Shown piece by piece: positions 21,301 to 32,700 of a stretch of 64,000 bases of DNA. Position numbers and translations under genes: made by a program. Within the stretch, counting starts at the first letter, position 1. Each line of letters starts with the position of its first letter. The DNA lies in NCBI GenBank assembly GCA_033439295.1, contig JAVTLE010000014.1, positions 2,480,001 to 2,544,000 on the forward strand, given 5' to 3'. This stretch comes from Deuterostichococcus epilithicus (taxonomy: Eukaryota; Chlorophyta; Trebouxiophyceae; Prasiolales; Stichococcaceae). The notes beneath the pieces were generated by a model. The model did no database searches. It had not been told where the DNA came from and saw nothing but the letters and a program-made list of their open reading frames with translations.

Positions 21301-23702
21301 TGGCCGCCGTGTCGGGCCCGGCCGTGGCGCGGAAGGCGGCCAACCGCGGCGCCAATTCGGCCTGCAGCTGCCCGATCACCGCCCGCAGCAGCAGCACCTG
21401 CGTGCGCGATCAAGTCCTGTCTCTGGTGAAGCCAAGTACGTGATGCTGTCGGCTGTGCTTGTGTGGTATCTGCCAATTGCTGCGCCGACTCCAGCAGCGC
21501 GCCGCCGCCCGCAGCAGCAGCACCTGCGCCCGGCACGCACCCGTGCAGATGACCCACTCCAAGCGGCGCCCGTAAACAACGGTGACAGGGGTAAGCAACG
21601 CATCACCGCACCATCCTGCTGGCAGCGAGCAGTTTTTTATGTTGCCAGGCACTGGTGGACCTGGCCGTCTCCAGTCCAGAGAGCGCATGCAACGCGGGCT
21701 TCCCGCCGCAGCCACACGCGTTCGGCGTTCCTGATTCCAGGGCCATGAGGGCGGCACCTGGCCATAGTAGTGCGCCACCGAGTCGGCATCCTCGACGTCA
21801 CGTGCCAGGCTCTTGGCGCAGTCCCACAGCTCGAAGAAGAACTGGTCCGGCGTCACCTTGTCGTCCTCCCCCCCCTCGCCCAGCGCCACCGGCCGCTTCC
21901 TGGGTGGACGGGCACAGAGTCGGCGCCTCAGTCGGAACCGTCATGGGTTTCAGGAATGCAATCGACAAGAGCTGGATGGCGGGACCTCGGGTCAGATGTG
22001 AACACTCTGTAGTGCTGTGACACCCCACGAGCAGCTGGCGCTCCCAGCCGAGCAGCTTTGCTCTGGCCTGGAAGACCTGCTGCACAATGCGATGAAAGCC
22101 AAGGCGTGGAGCCGGGCGCCCACCTGCCGAGCAGCGCCCAGCAGTTGCTGCGTTCCTCCACGTAGGGCACGCCGGCGTATGGCGACCCTGCACAGCAGCG
22201 CCCAATTCAGTGCTGCCCTGCAGCCTGAGGCCAAGCCCAGCACCGTGTGGCGGACTCAGCTGCGCCGTGCAGGTCCAGTGCCCCAAGTACAAGCACGCAT
22301 GAGATCGGCGCACCGGCAGGATACTGCCGCAGCTGCGTTGCAGGGTACCGCTGGATGTACGAGACCAGCATCCTGCAGCAGGCACACACACACGTGGGTG
22401 ACGGCCTGATGGGGCCGAGTCCCCCGAAACTTCCTGGGCAACGCCCTGCGTGGTCAGTAACGGGTCGCAGCTGGCACAGCGACTGGGGCACCCTGCGCAA
22501 ACGAGGTTCCGGCTGATTGGCATTTCAGGGATGGGCAGCAACACCTGAAGGCGTGCTGCGCGGGCTGCTCGTCGTCATGCAACGCGTGCCGCCGCATGAC
22601 GTTCTCCAGCCGCAGCAGGTCCGTCCTGGGAGCGTCAGTGGTTCACACTAGTGAGGCAGCATGGCCCTGCGCCGGCGCAGGCGCTGCCTCGGCAGGCATG
22701 CTTTTCCCTGAGGCGGTGCAGAGTCAGATGGGGCAAGGATCACATTTGCTGTGGCACTCAGGGTATCAGGATGGGCGTGCTCACTCTGCTGGCAGGCGGA
22801 TGTCGGAGGTGTAGTCCGCCAGCACCTCCAGGTAGCGCCCAGCTTCAGGCGGGCAGTATCAGGCGTCAGGTTGTGAAGCACGCATGCTGTTGGCTTTCAG
22901 ATTTTGCACCTGCGTAGGCCTCTTGGCATGCCAGTCTGACTACCCTACCGACACAACTCGATGTGTTCATGCTGTTGGCTGCTTGTGGGATGCCACACAC
23001 CATCGCTTTGCTGCACAGGTCTTGATGCACAGGCTTTGCTGCACAAGCTTTGCTCACCATCAAACTGCACATCAGCGGTGCGCTCGCGGGCGCTGCCGTG
23101 GGGGCCGCGCATCTTCAGGCTCGGGTCGTCGTCCTCCGGATCGTCTTGCGTTGACTGGCTAGCGCCGACACCGCTGCGGCGGCGCTGCTGCCGCTTGCGC
23201 TTGTGCGCCGGCGAAGCCTGCATGGGCCGGCAGCGTGGTCTCAAGCTTGCCGACGCCCGGTGTGCGTCGATCCTGTCCTGCCGTGCAGCTGCAGGAGGAT
23301 GCCTCGAATCTGATTGTCGATGGAGGCGGCTAAGAGCCTGCCGCTACAGGCGCCGGTTTGTGAAGGCAGCAAACGTGACGAACCCGCAACAGGCGGCCGT
23401 CAGCCTCCCGCACGCCATTGCCGTAGCTGGCGAACACGCCGGTCAGGTGCTGCAGAATGGCCGGGTCCTGCACCACCGGCGCTCCAATGCCAGCCTGCGG
23501 TCGCAGGGACCAGCGCATTGAAGATGGCCGAACCAGCATGCATGGTGGCAGACAACGGTGTGAGCGTGCGGGTGCCGGATGGAGTTGCAGACGACAGAAG
23601 CAGCTGCTGAGACGTCGAGAAATAGCTCACGTGCGTCAGACGCAGCTCTGGCGTATCGCCCGTGGCTGGCCGCTGAATGGCGCCCAGCTTCTGCTGCTGC
23701 AT
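18325..23702 (-). CDS. Large multi-exon helical protein, unidentified
   Basis: I do not recognise this protein. Coding exons on the minus strand are supported by coherent frames with CAG acceptors and GT donors: about 23400-23510 (VVQDPAILQHLTGVFAS), 23090-23260 (basic/acidic, KRKRQQRRR then DDPEDDDP), 22790-22840 (YLEVLADYTSDIRLPA), 22570-22625, 22310-22370, 22040-22160, 21750-21900 (DQFFFELWDCAKSLARD), 21190-21400, 20790-20930 (RHELVGTLLTIIAEG), 20600-20650, 20410-20540, 19950-20075 (NHRILLDNFLVRCLRAA), 19680-19810 (RLRLLGLVIPFIS), 19457-19520, 19125-19230 (DPAEVLTYIANDIKLAQ), 18612-18880 and the tail to 18325 (VERGNVMSVG, ending AAAAEA). The composition is amphipathic-helical, as in HEAT or scaffold proteins (nucleoporin-, COG- or Fanconi-like), but no match held along the length. 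The start is one of two frames, ATG 23702 or 23730; the 23702 frame joins the next exon in phase. Confidence 0.5.
19408..19434. repeat. Imperfect palindrome of telomere-like units in an intron
   Basis: A GGGTTTGGGGTTC arm is followed after one base by GAACCCTAAAACC, so the two arms can pair with a single bulge. The units resemble TTTAGGG/CCCTAAA. A related TAGGTTTTAGAG string lies at 19539-19550 in the next intron. Confidence 0.5.
23005..23058. repeat. Imperfect 14-bp tandem repeat (nearly four copies) in an intron
   Basis: Units begin at 23005, 23019, 23033 and 23047 with consensus GCTTTGCTGCACAG. The second copy has three changes and the last is truncated. It lies in an intron of the unidentified minus gene. 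Confidence 0.75.
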
Positions 23703-24386
23703 CTTCTTCTGCCGCAAGAGGAATGGCCATTGAGATGCTGCACCTTCAGCAACCGAGTTTTAATCATGATGACGGTAAACAGCTGATTGACTGGAGGAGT
23801 CTTACCGGCTTGCTGGGCTTCATCGTCACAGGCGATCCTCGTAAAGTGTCAGACCACGTTCCTTTGCACCCGTGGCATCCACGTTGTGACCTCTGATGTG
23901 ATCGTTTTGGCTACTTCTAGCGAAATCTCAGGTTCTGATGTTCTGTTGCTCGTTGCAGCAATGACAAAATCCCAAAATTGAATCAGCTGTGAAATTCAGG
24001 GGTGTGTAAAAGCTGCAAAGTGTGCAGGGACTTTGGCAATCGAGCACCAACAGTGAGACTGCTTAGGACACAGCGGAAGCGTTCTGTGGAGGCAGTCAAG
24101 CTACATCACGATGGAGGTCTGCTGGACAGGAATAAAGCGTGTCACACAACCACAGCAAGACGAATGTCATTACACGTTTGGCATTGCCGCACAGCGAGCG
24201 CAGTTCCTCAAGTTCTCTATGCCTCATGCCACCATCGACAAGCCGCTTTTCGCTGCCGTGTGTCGCTCACGACATTCTAACGCGTGTGCGCGCAAGCGTG
24301 CATCGCCAGTAATGCAGCATCAAGCGCCCGCACGTGTGACGCAAAAAATATTGAAAGGCCTTGGTCTGTACAATAGGCGGTGCCCA
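23703..24386. other. Intergenic: upstream of the unidentified gene, downstream of MPC1
   Basis: About 680 bp that is locally AT-richer than the coding parts, with no supported exon. It should contain the 3' UTR of MPC1 and the promoter of the minus gene that starts near 23702. Confidence 0.4.
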
Positions 24387-25366
24387 TCATGAGTGTGTGC
24401 CCTCATACCATCTGCGCAGAAGATTCAGCTGCACCACCTCGTTGGTCGCATGGCACCTGCAAACAGAAGCATACCGGAATCAGCGCTGTGTGTGCACACG
24501 CTCGGTGCTGGAACCTCACCATCTGCATGGATGTCACTGGGCAAAGGCCGCAACTTTCGAAGCTATTGCGTGCGATGTCGTCGTGCAAGACGGACATGCC
24601 TGCCCAAGAAAGGACGTGATGGTGGACCCAGCCGGATGATGGGGGAACCGATAGTGAGGAGCCGACAACGAATGAGACATCTGAGAGGAACGCACGCGAA
24701 TAGGAGGTAGTTTCGAGGCTGGATGGCCCACGCAAAGCGCATGAAAAGCGCCGAGTAGATGCACATCGCCCCTGTCATGTTGCCTGAGATTTTCTGCAGA
24801 ACAAAGTTCGAGGCATGTTCAGACCAGGCACGACTCAGCCACACACCAGTGTGTGCATTCGATGTCGTGACATACCGCCAATGCTAATCCTTCGTATCTG
24901 TTGGAGCTGTACAGGACATTGCATTATTTCGTGGATTCACGAAGAACATGTGCATGAAATTAGGGCATCCTCGCAATTTAGTGTGGCTCACATCCGCAGG
25001 CTTGCTGCTGTCTGCGATGCCCGCCGCAACAAACCCTGCGACAGTACCAAGTGTCTTCACAAATCCATCTTGGTGTGGCAAGCCAAATACACTGTTGCCG
25101 CAGGGCCGCCGCAATTCACGCTCTGCCGCAATTCAAGCAATCACTGGCACAAGCCGCACCCCAGTTAGCGACCGGACCCCTGCATACGCGGAGAAAGTGC
25201 TATTTTCCAGAGCTCGTGCCGACAAATTGAACATCGCCTCCAGTGAGCAGCTGCTGCTGCGACACAGTGCCACTCTGACCTACCAGAAGTGTGTGGTTTT
25301 TGGACCCGTCGGGGACTGGATGAACGCCTTGAGCGAAGGCACGAGGCCGCCGCCCTTGGCCGCCAT
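24387..25366 (-). CDS. MPC1: Mitochondrial pyruvate carrier 1 (MPC1)
   Basis: Subunit of the inner-mitochondrial-membrane pyruvate carrier, which normally pairs with an MPC2-type partner (none is in this window). Five exons splice exactly in frame: 25284-25366, 25160-25179, 24992-25035, 24696-24793 and 24387-24456. The total is 315 nt, giving 104 residues plus stop, against 109 in human MPC1. Family hallmarks appear in order: [69 protein letters not shown] and ATNEVVQL. Three short hydrophobic segments are expected. The second exon is only 20 nt and encodes the GPVANW core, so ORF-based searches would miss the gene. Every junction has a GT donor and AG acceptor. Confidence 0.92.
25160..25179 (-). 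other. 20-nt microexon of MPC1
   Basis: Flanked by a TGCAG acceptor and a GTGCGG donor. It supplies the last base of Trp, then GPVANW and the first base of Gly, exactly filling the gap between THFW and GFVAAG of the conserved MPC1 signature. Confidence 0.85.
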
Positions 25367-25997
25367 GACCGGCGGCCAGAGGTAGTTCTACTCGCTGCTG
25401 AAGGCCAGGACAAGGGAGAGCACGATCGAGGGACTGACTTCGTCCACAGAGCACGGAGCACCGTGGATGCTCCTCTTCAAGCTACAGCTAATGTCTGTGC
25501 GGCTGAGATCGAGATCGCAGGACTGATGGATGATGTTGCAGACCGTCGTCTGGCTCCAAAATTTGTGGATGCAGGAGGCATGCAGAGGCATGGCAGCAGG
25601 AGGTCGATTCCACCAGGGAAGAGAGCAAGCTGGAAACGGGGGGGGGCGGGGGAGCAGCGGACAGACGCGGCCACAAGGGACACGTCGGTGTTGTGTACCT
25701 AGGTGGAGAAATTACACTCACGACCTACCATCAGCACATCAGGCAGTGTCTGTTACAGCAATCTGTTTGAGATCAATCCAAATGTCCCGTGCGGCAGCCA
25801 TGATCTGCGCTAGGGTCTCAACCAGGCCAGACTGGCTCATGAGCAGCGCCCAGCTCTGGGTTGCTGTATCTGTCTATGACATTAGGCAGGTAGCTGTTTG
25901 TTCATACGGCAATGTCCCCGAGAGTGTCTTCCCCATCCTCGATAACTGCCCCTTTGGCGGCAACAGCACCCTGTTTAAATGGTGTGACGCCTTTGCT

Positions 25998-28986
25998 TCA
26001 GTAGCCGCCTTGAAGGTCCTTGAGGAAGGAACTGGCCATGTCGCCCAGCTTCTTACTGGCGGTTCCTGCGATGTTCTTGATCTGCGCCATGTCCTGCTTG
26101 GCCTGCATTGCGAAAGCAACGACAGAGTTGAACTCCGACCACAGCTTACCACTACTCACCTCACGAGCCCTATAAGCTTCATTCATTGCTTAGGAAACTG
26201 CAAGACCAGCATGCCAAACAGCAGCCGCACTCACCTGGAAGGACAGCTTGTTCATGAGCTCGCCGGCGGTGACATCAAAATCCGCCCCGTCAGCGCCGCC
26301 GCCACCGCTGCCGCTGCCACCGCCGCCACTGCCGCTGCCGCCGCCGCCGCCGCCGCCACCCTCACCGCGCCCAAAGTAGTCTGACGACGAGATGGCCTGC
26401 GACCCCTGGAAGCGGGACAGCCGCGCCTGCTTCTCGTACTCTGGCACCCCGTCGTTCTGCAGTGGCAGTGACAAGAGTCTTGGTGACCTGCGGAACTCGT
26501 CAACATACCCAAAAGATCCACGGGTTTGAGAGCCTGCCCACCGCGAGACAGTCCTGAAGTGCAGACCGCGGGCATGCCAAGGGTAGGAGGCTTAACGTGG
26601 CGCACCTGGCCGTGAAACTGTGCCGAGGAGATGGATTTGGCGGACCCGAAGCGCTCCTGCGCCTTACTGTCGCCTGCGGGCGCCGCCATCGGCGCGGTGC
26701 CCGACGTCCTGCCACATCAAGACACAAGTCCACCACTCAGATGGGACACTCAGCAGACATACAGGCGCCAGCACTGCATTGAGCTACGAGAACATGGTCG
26801 TCTTTGATGAGAACCACAAAAGTGCCACGGTGACCCACCGCCTGGCCGACTTGGCGGCGGCGCCGCTGCCGGACATGGGGTTGGATGGGTTGGAGAAGAA
26901 GTCAGCGGAGCCGCCGCCCAACGACACGTGGCCGTCCTTCCCCCGCTGCACGTTGCTGGGCTTCGACTGCTCCTCTTCATCCACGATAGCGCTGAACGCA
27001 AAGCGGCTTGGCGCCGCTGCTGCGGTGGGCAGCAACAACGGAATTGTCACTCAGACCTTAAGAATGCCTGTCTCATCGTGAAGCAGAAAGCTGTTCCATT
27101 GGCTGCAGGCTGACGAAACCTTGTATGAGAACTGATGGAACAAGACATCAAATGCGCTGAGCTAGTACCTTGCTTCTCGGCCTCCGGCGTGGCAGGTGCG
27201 CCCACGGGCAGCGGAGCGGGCGGCTCTGCGGGCTTCTGGTCGAAGAGGCTGTCGTCCACCTTGGTGGTCATCTTCTTGACGCCCAGGCCACCACCCGCCT
27301 TGGCCGCTGGCTTTCGGCTGATCAGCGGCTTTTTGCCCGTCATGCCCGGCCGCAGCGCCGGCTTGGCCGGTGCCGCCGGCTTTGGCGCGGCCGCAGCTGG
27401 GGCTGCACGTCAACACGACGCGCAGTTGAGGGGCATATTACAGCAGCAGAGCATTCGAAGTCAAGCGAGGTGCAACGTATGCCAGCCCCGGCAAAGCCAT
27501 GCATTGATCGTTGACATGCCAAGCTTTTGTTCGAAAATAGCTTGAGCCTGCATATACAGACAGGTAACTCGAGCGACACTCTCAAAATCACCTGCGGGAG
27601 CCGGGGTGGCGCCGTCAGACTCGCCAGCTGGCGCAGCGGCAGTAGCTGTGGCAGACGACTGTGCACTGCCAGCAGGCGCGAGCTGCGGAGCCTGGCCCGC
27701 CGCAGGGGCTGCTGTGCCGTTCTTCTCAGCCTCCACCTGCGAAGAGGGCACCCCTGCGCTTAGGGCAACATGCTGTAGGCCACGGATGCTCAGGCCGGCC
27801 CCCACCGCATCATGACGCGGGCCGGATGAGCCGAAGGCGGGTTCGGCCACAGAGATGGAAGGTCGCCGCTCACATTGGCGGCCAGCAGGTCCAGGCCCTG
27901 CTTCACAGCCTGCGCGGCCGTGGGCGACGATGGCAGCGCCGCCAGATTGCTGTTGACCTTGGCCAGGTCCTTCTCCAGCGCCGCCTTGTACTGCACCGCC
28001 GCCCGCGATGTGTACTGCGCGGTTGAACGAACCACAAAATGATTGAGCGACCGCATGAGTTTGGCACTCTCAAAGATTATAGCACATAGTGATTTGCCGG
28101 TGACGCTTTGCTGCTGTACCAAGGAGTAAATGCAGCGGTCTGACACGCAGATGGCGGCGTCCGCACCTTGGCCTCGATCTTGTCGGCGCCCAGCTCAGTC
28201 CAGCCGTGCTGCTTGAAGAACTGCCGCGCCCGCTGGTTGCCGCCCAGCATCGCTGTCTGCATGACAGCAAGTGTGTTGGTTTGATATCGGAGTCGCCAAT
28301 GATGACGTGCTCCTGTGCAGGTGCATGCACTCCTGCGTCACGGGCAGCGGGCCCGTGCACTGCTGGTCGTCCAGGCTCAAACTCACCCGCAGCTGGTCCT
28401 CTGTCCATGTGTCCAGCGTCGTCGACCTGTGGAGAACGAATGGCCACCAGTCAATCATGTGCATGCGCTGCCGTTCAGACGACTCACAATGGCGCAGCAA
28501 GTTGCACGTCTGCATGAGCCGATGACCTGAGCCGGGCGTACCTCACAAAGGTGAGGTGCACGCCGAGTGATCGGTGCACGCCTGCGCATGCCAGGCAGAT
28601 GAAGACGCCATACGGAACCGACGCCCACGTCGGGTTCTTAGCCGGGCAATCGAAGCACACCTGCGCACAAGCATCGCTGTCATGAGGCGCTGCTCATTGG
28701 CAGCGCATCAACGCGGTGCCATTTGACAGTGCGCCAATGCTGACGTGTGTGTTGGCCGGCATTTGGCCCTCGATTCAAGAGCCTGTCGTAACGCATTCGG
28801 GCTACAGCGAAGTCCTCCTCGCTGGCAGTTCTCTTGTCGACTCGACTGACCAGCTAATAACACCACCCCGAGCACACAGCAGTCGCCCAATTGGGCGACG
28901 GACTGTGCGAAAAGCACCTTGTTCTCAGGCTTTGACCTCAGCTTCCTGAAGACGATGTCCCTCTCCAAGGCCGTGGCTGATGTCAT
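25998..28986 (-). CDS. ArfGAP of the ARFGAP2/3 (plant AGD8/9/10) type
   Basis: GTPase-activating protein for Arf, acting on COPI coats at the Golgi. The start is ATG at 28986 ([19 protein letters not shown]), spliced to the ArfGAP zinc finger at about 28545-28665: CFDC...[17 protein letters not shown] with HRSLGVH. This gives the C-x2-C-x16-C-x2-C ligands and the catalytic Arg. It is followed by [26 protein letters not shown] and the [12 protein letters not shown] region. After a long Ala/Pro linker the C-terminus carries the ARFGAP2/3 repeats [10 protein letters not shown] (about 26600) and [11 protein letters not shown] (about 26380). Then comes a Gly/Ser run, and ELMNKLSFQ joined to [19 protein letters not shown], ending KDLQGGY at 25998. 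The AKQDM junction reproduces plant AGD C-termini. All finger residues are intact. Confidence 0.9.
26300..26366 (-). repeat. Gly/Ser low-complexity tract in the ArfGAP coding sequence
   Basis: GGC/GGT-rich codons encode a run of Gly with interspersed Ser between the [11 protein letters not shown] motif and the C-terminal helix. It is probably a flexible linker whose length may vary between strains. Confidence 0.8.
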
Positions 28987-29779
28987 CTCAGCTCTCGCGA
29001 TTTCGCGGATGTCCTAAATCCGCAGGCGTGCGGCCCCCCCAATTGCACGTGCAGCAGCTTCCGCTTGAGCAGTCACTGTCAGCTGCCGACCGGCTGGGGT
29101 CAAACGCGCCACGGGGTCAAAATCTAGGCCACACTCAAACGCTGATCTCTGTGCAACACTCCCCGAAAGGCACTCCCACGTACTGGACCCGATACCTGAG
29201 AGTCCCCAACGCTTCTTCCTGACACAGGCTGCAGTTTTACACACGTATAAACACCAGGTTACGGCAATCGACCACCTTGCTGTTGGCGTGGTGCGCAAGC
29301 TCCTTCACGACTAGGGTTTGCCAGGGGCACGAGGAGTTGGGTGGCGAGGTCACCAGAAACCAGCAACGCGCACATGCATGCGCAGCACAGATGTACATGC
29401 CTCCAATACTTCCTGCTTACAGCGAGAAATCCTATCGATCAACACTTCCATGCGGATATCGCTCGGATCGACAAAATGACGAGATGATCTGAACCATTTC
29501 AGTCGGATTCGAACCTTGTCAACAGACCACAAAGCAAACGGACGTCGACGCGGCGACTTGCATTTGGTGCTTGCTTAGCATTTTTTCCAAGTTGTCGAGA
29601 GTCCCTTTCTGTGCTTACTCGTTGACGTATCTGATGTCGGAATTTTGACCATCAGCGCCAGACTGCTCTGCCAGCTCCATTGCAAAGTTCAACTGGCTCG
29701 AACAACAGCTTTAAAAACAACGGAAGATTTCGAGGTTTAGCCTATACGTCTGTACTCGGCATGCGCTGAGCCTGGAGAC
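28987..29779. promoter_or_regulatory. Divergent upstream region between ArfGAP and beta-mannosidase
   Basis: About 790 bp between head-to-head start codons with no supported exon. Base composition is more balanced than the flanking exons. No specific element was recognised. Confidence 0.45.
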
Positions 29780-32700
29780 ATGGAAACTCTAGACCTTCTT
29801 GGCGACGGTTGGCGCCTCGCTGGTGGCAGCAAATGCAATGTCAAAGCGGCGCTGCCGGGCCATGCGCTCCAGATTTTGCAGGAGGATGGCCTGGTGCCAG
29901 AACCACTGCACAGGTATATAGTCGAACACTGGAATACAGCATTGCATCAGTTTCATTATGCCCGGACGCCACATGCCTGCATGCAGTCGTCGCAGTGACC
30001 ATGTATGGACTTCTCTCTGTGAGAATCCAACCGCTGGACCGATCATCGCACAGATACAACGAGCAGGAGCTGCGATGGGTGGCGCTGCAGGAGTGGACGT
30101 TCAAAAGACATTTTAACATCGAAGCCAGCATGCTTGCCGCCGGCCATGTCGATCTGCTGCTCAGCGGCGTGGACACCGTCGCCGAAATACAACTTAACGG
30201 AGAGCCCATCCTGAGCACAGACAACGCATTCAGGTCCGCAGCCCTGAGCCTGCCTTGACGTCTCACATTGCAGTAAACCACCTGTCCGGCATTAGCGCGG
30301 TTGTGTGCCCGATGCCAGCAGCAAGCTGACGGACACATCCTCACCTTTGGCAGGGAGTATCGAGTGCCGGTGCGCAGCCTGCTGCGGCTCAGCAGCAATG
30401 CCATCAGCATCGTCATCCAGCCGGCCATCCCTGAGGCTGCAGATCGCGCCAAGGCTTGCCCTTACGATGTCCCAGCCCAGCAGGTGATCCCAGACCCGTG
30501 CACTGTCTGTCCGGGTGACACCTCAACAGTTTCCATCCTTGCTCGCCAGTGCTGAAGGATTTTAGTGGAGGTCAGGACCTCTTGGGTCGGCCGGCGCTCA
30601 GGAGCTCCCGTGCCGCTCTTCAGGGCCCCGGCATGGCGCCGCACCTCAACCGGCTGCGCAAGCCCGGCTGCGACTTCGGTTGGGACTGGGGGCCCTGCTT
30701 CGCACCGTCCGGCGTCTGTGGGCAGGTGCAGCTGGTCGCGTACAGCCGTCCTCACATCACCGGTGGGCTTCTGGCAAATTTCAAGAACCAATGCCGTACA
30801 ACTTGCACATGCCTTTTCTGGACTACTCATATACGCTGGGAGGCCACACATAGCATGATAGGACGTAGGTGAGCAGCAGGCAGTCCAAGGCGACCGCGAC
30901 TGCTGCGCTAGCGACGCAGCTGCCCGCGGCAAGCAGGCTCAAAGCCATGTACTCGGGGCCGATGTGCTTGAGGACGTCGCAGGTGTCACGACCCGGCAGC
31001 GGTGGCTGGCAGACGGGCGCGTCGAGCTGGAGGTGATTGCCGCGCTGCGCGCCGCCGCACAGGGGGACAGCGGCACGCTGGAAGTTTCGTTGCCCAGCTG
31101 CAACGTGACAGCCAGCGAGACAATCACGTTTGCTGTCCCAGGCACACACAGGCGTGCATTGAAGGTAGAGATAGCCTGGAGGCATCATGCACATGTACTG
31201 GGGGTCCTGAAATGCATGCTGCTGCGTCGTCTGCATAGACACCTGGCTTTTCTGCAACAGTATTAACATGCTGCTGCAAGCGAGCGCGGTGCATTGTAGC
31301 AGTTCGAGCTCAGCGTCTCAGCAGCTTCCTGCTCATCCCGCGCAGGTACTGTTGGCGCCTGACACGGAGCTATGGTGGCCGCGAGGGTACGGCGAGCCGC
31401 ACATGCACGACCTGCAGGTGCGCTTCCGGTTCGACTGCAACCCGGCGCATCCATGCACTGCCGAGCCGGCAGGAAAGGCTGGTTGGTGCGCCCCAATCAC
31501 TTCTCTCACAGCCTGCACGGCCTTTGCTCGCGATGGCTAGCTGCTTCCCTCGTCCCCTTCTCTACCAAAGCCCATAGCTTGACGTCGGATGCACAGGCGG
31601 CCTTCAGGCCCACGCCTGCGGCCGCAAGCGGCTCGGACGAGGCGGCCTCGTCGGTGCGCACGCGCGTCGGCGTCAAGCGCGTGCGGCTGGTGCGGCAGCC
31701 GCTGGCCGGCGGCCATGAGGGCGAAACCTTCTTCTTCGAGGTCAATGGCACGCCCGTCTTCATCAAAGGTGCGTGGCCGTTGACGCCGCACCTTCAGCAC
31801 TGCGGCTGGCACGTTTGAGCATGCTGCCTCACCATGCTGCTCCACCCACCCTTTGCCAAATACGACTTCTGTCCAAAAACTCGTACTTTGCGGTTACACA
31901 TTGGATGCCGTGCAGCAGGCTGTTCACGACCAGAACCCCGACGCTACGTCACCCAACAGCATGGCCTCCAAGCTCGAACAGGCGCCATCAGCGCTGCACG
32001 TGAGAATACATGACTCACCTCTGCAGGCTCCAACGTCATCCCCAGCGACATCTTCCGCAGCAGAGAGTCGCCCGACCGGGAGCGGGCCATGGTCAGGGAT
32101 GCAGTGGCCGCCAACATGAACACCATACGCGTGTGGGGAGGTGCGGCGCCCTTCCAGTAACTGCTGCTGGTCTGTTGCTGCACCCCAGCCGCAGCAGAAA
32201 GGGATGCGCAGCCCACCGCAGGGGCTGCTGCACATCCGCATGGGTTGTCGCATTGTGCTTGCCTGCTCGTTGTGCCGCTGGAACTCTGCAGCCTGACGAT
32301 GCACTGTCCGCTGCAGCAAAAATTTCGAACCGACAACTCTGCAGTTGATTTCAAGTGCCAATTGCGCTGGGCAGGCGGCCACTACCCCTCGGATGCGCTG
32401 ATGGAGGCATGCGACGAGGCCGGCGTCCTGGTGTGGCTGGAGCTCATGTTTGGCTGCGCACTGTACCCTCGGGACGCTGCCTTCCTCGAAAATGTGCGTG
32501 GGGCCTCCTCTGCACTTGGACGTAGTCAGGTTGCGGCTGGTGGTAAGGGAGCGCGCATGCGTGATGGCAGAAACGTGGACGCTGGACTGTCAAATGTTTC
32601 TGGATTGCCGCCCACACGCCGCCATTGGACCTTTGCATCGTGATTGCAACTGAAGCCGTCTGAACCCCAAACCCAACGCCACGATTTGATGGTCCACCCC

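Noticed and set aside
18325-23702. Assignment of the large minus gene to NUP93, FANCD2, COG6 or strumpellin
   Set aside because: Short similarities (e.g. RHELVGTLLTIIAEG) did not continue in order along any of these proteins.
29490-29520. Second T-loop-like string (GATTCGAACC)
   Set aside because: The T-stem arms do not pair and no cloverleaf could be built around it.
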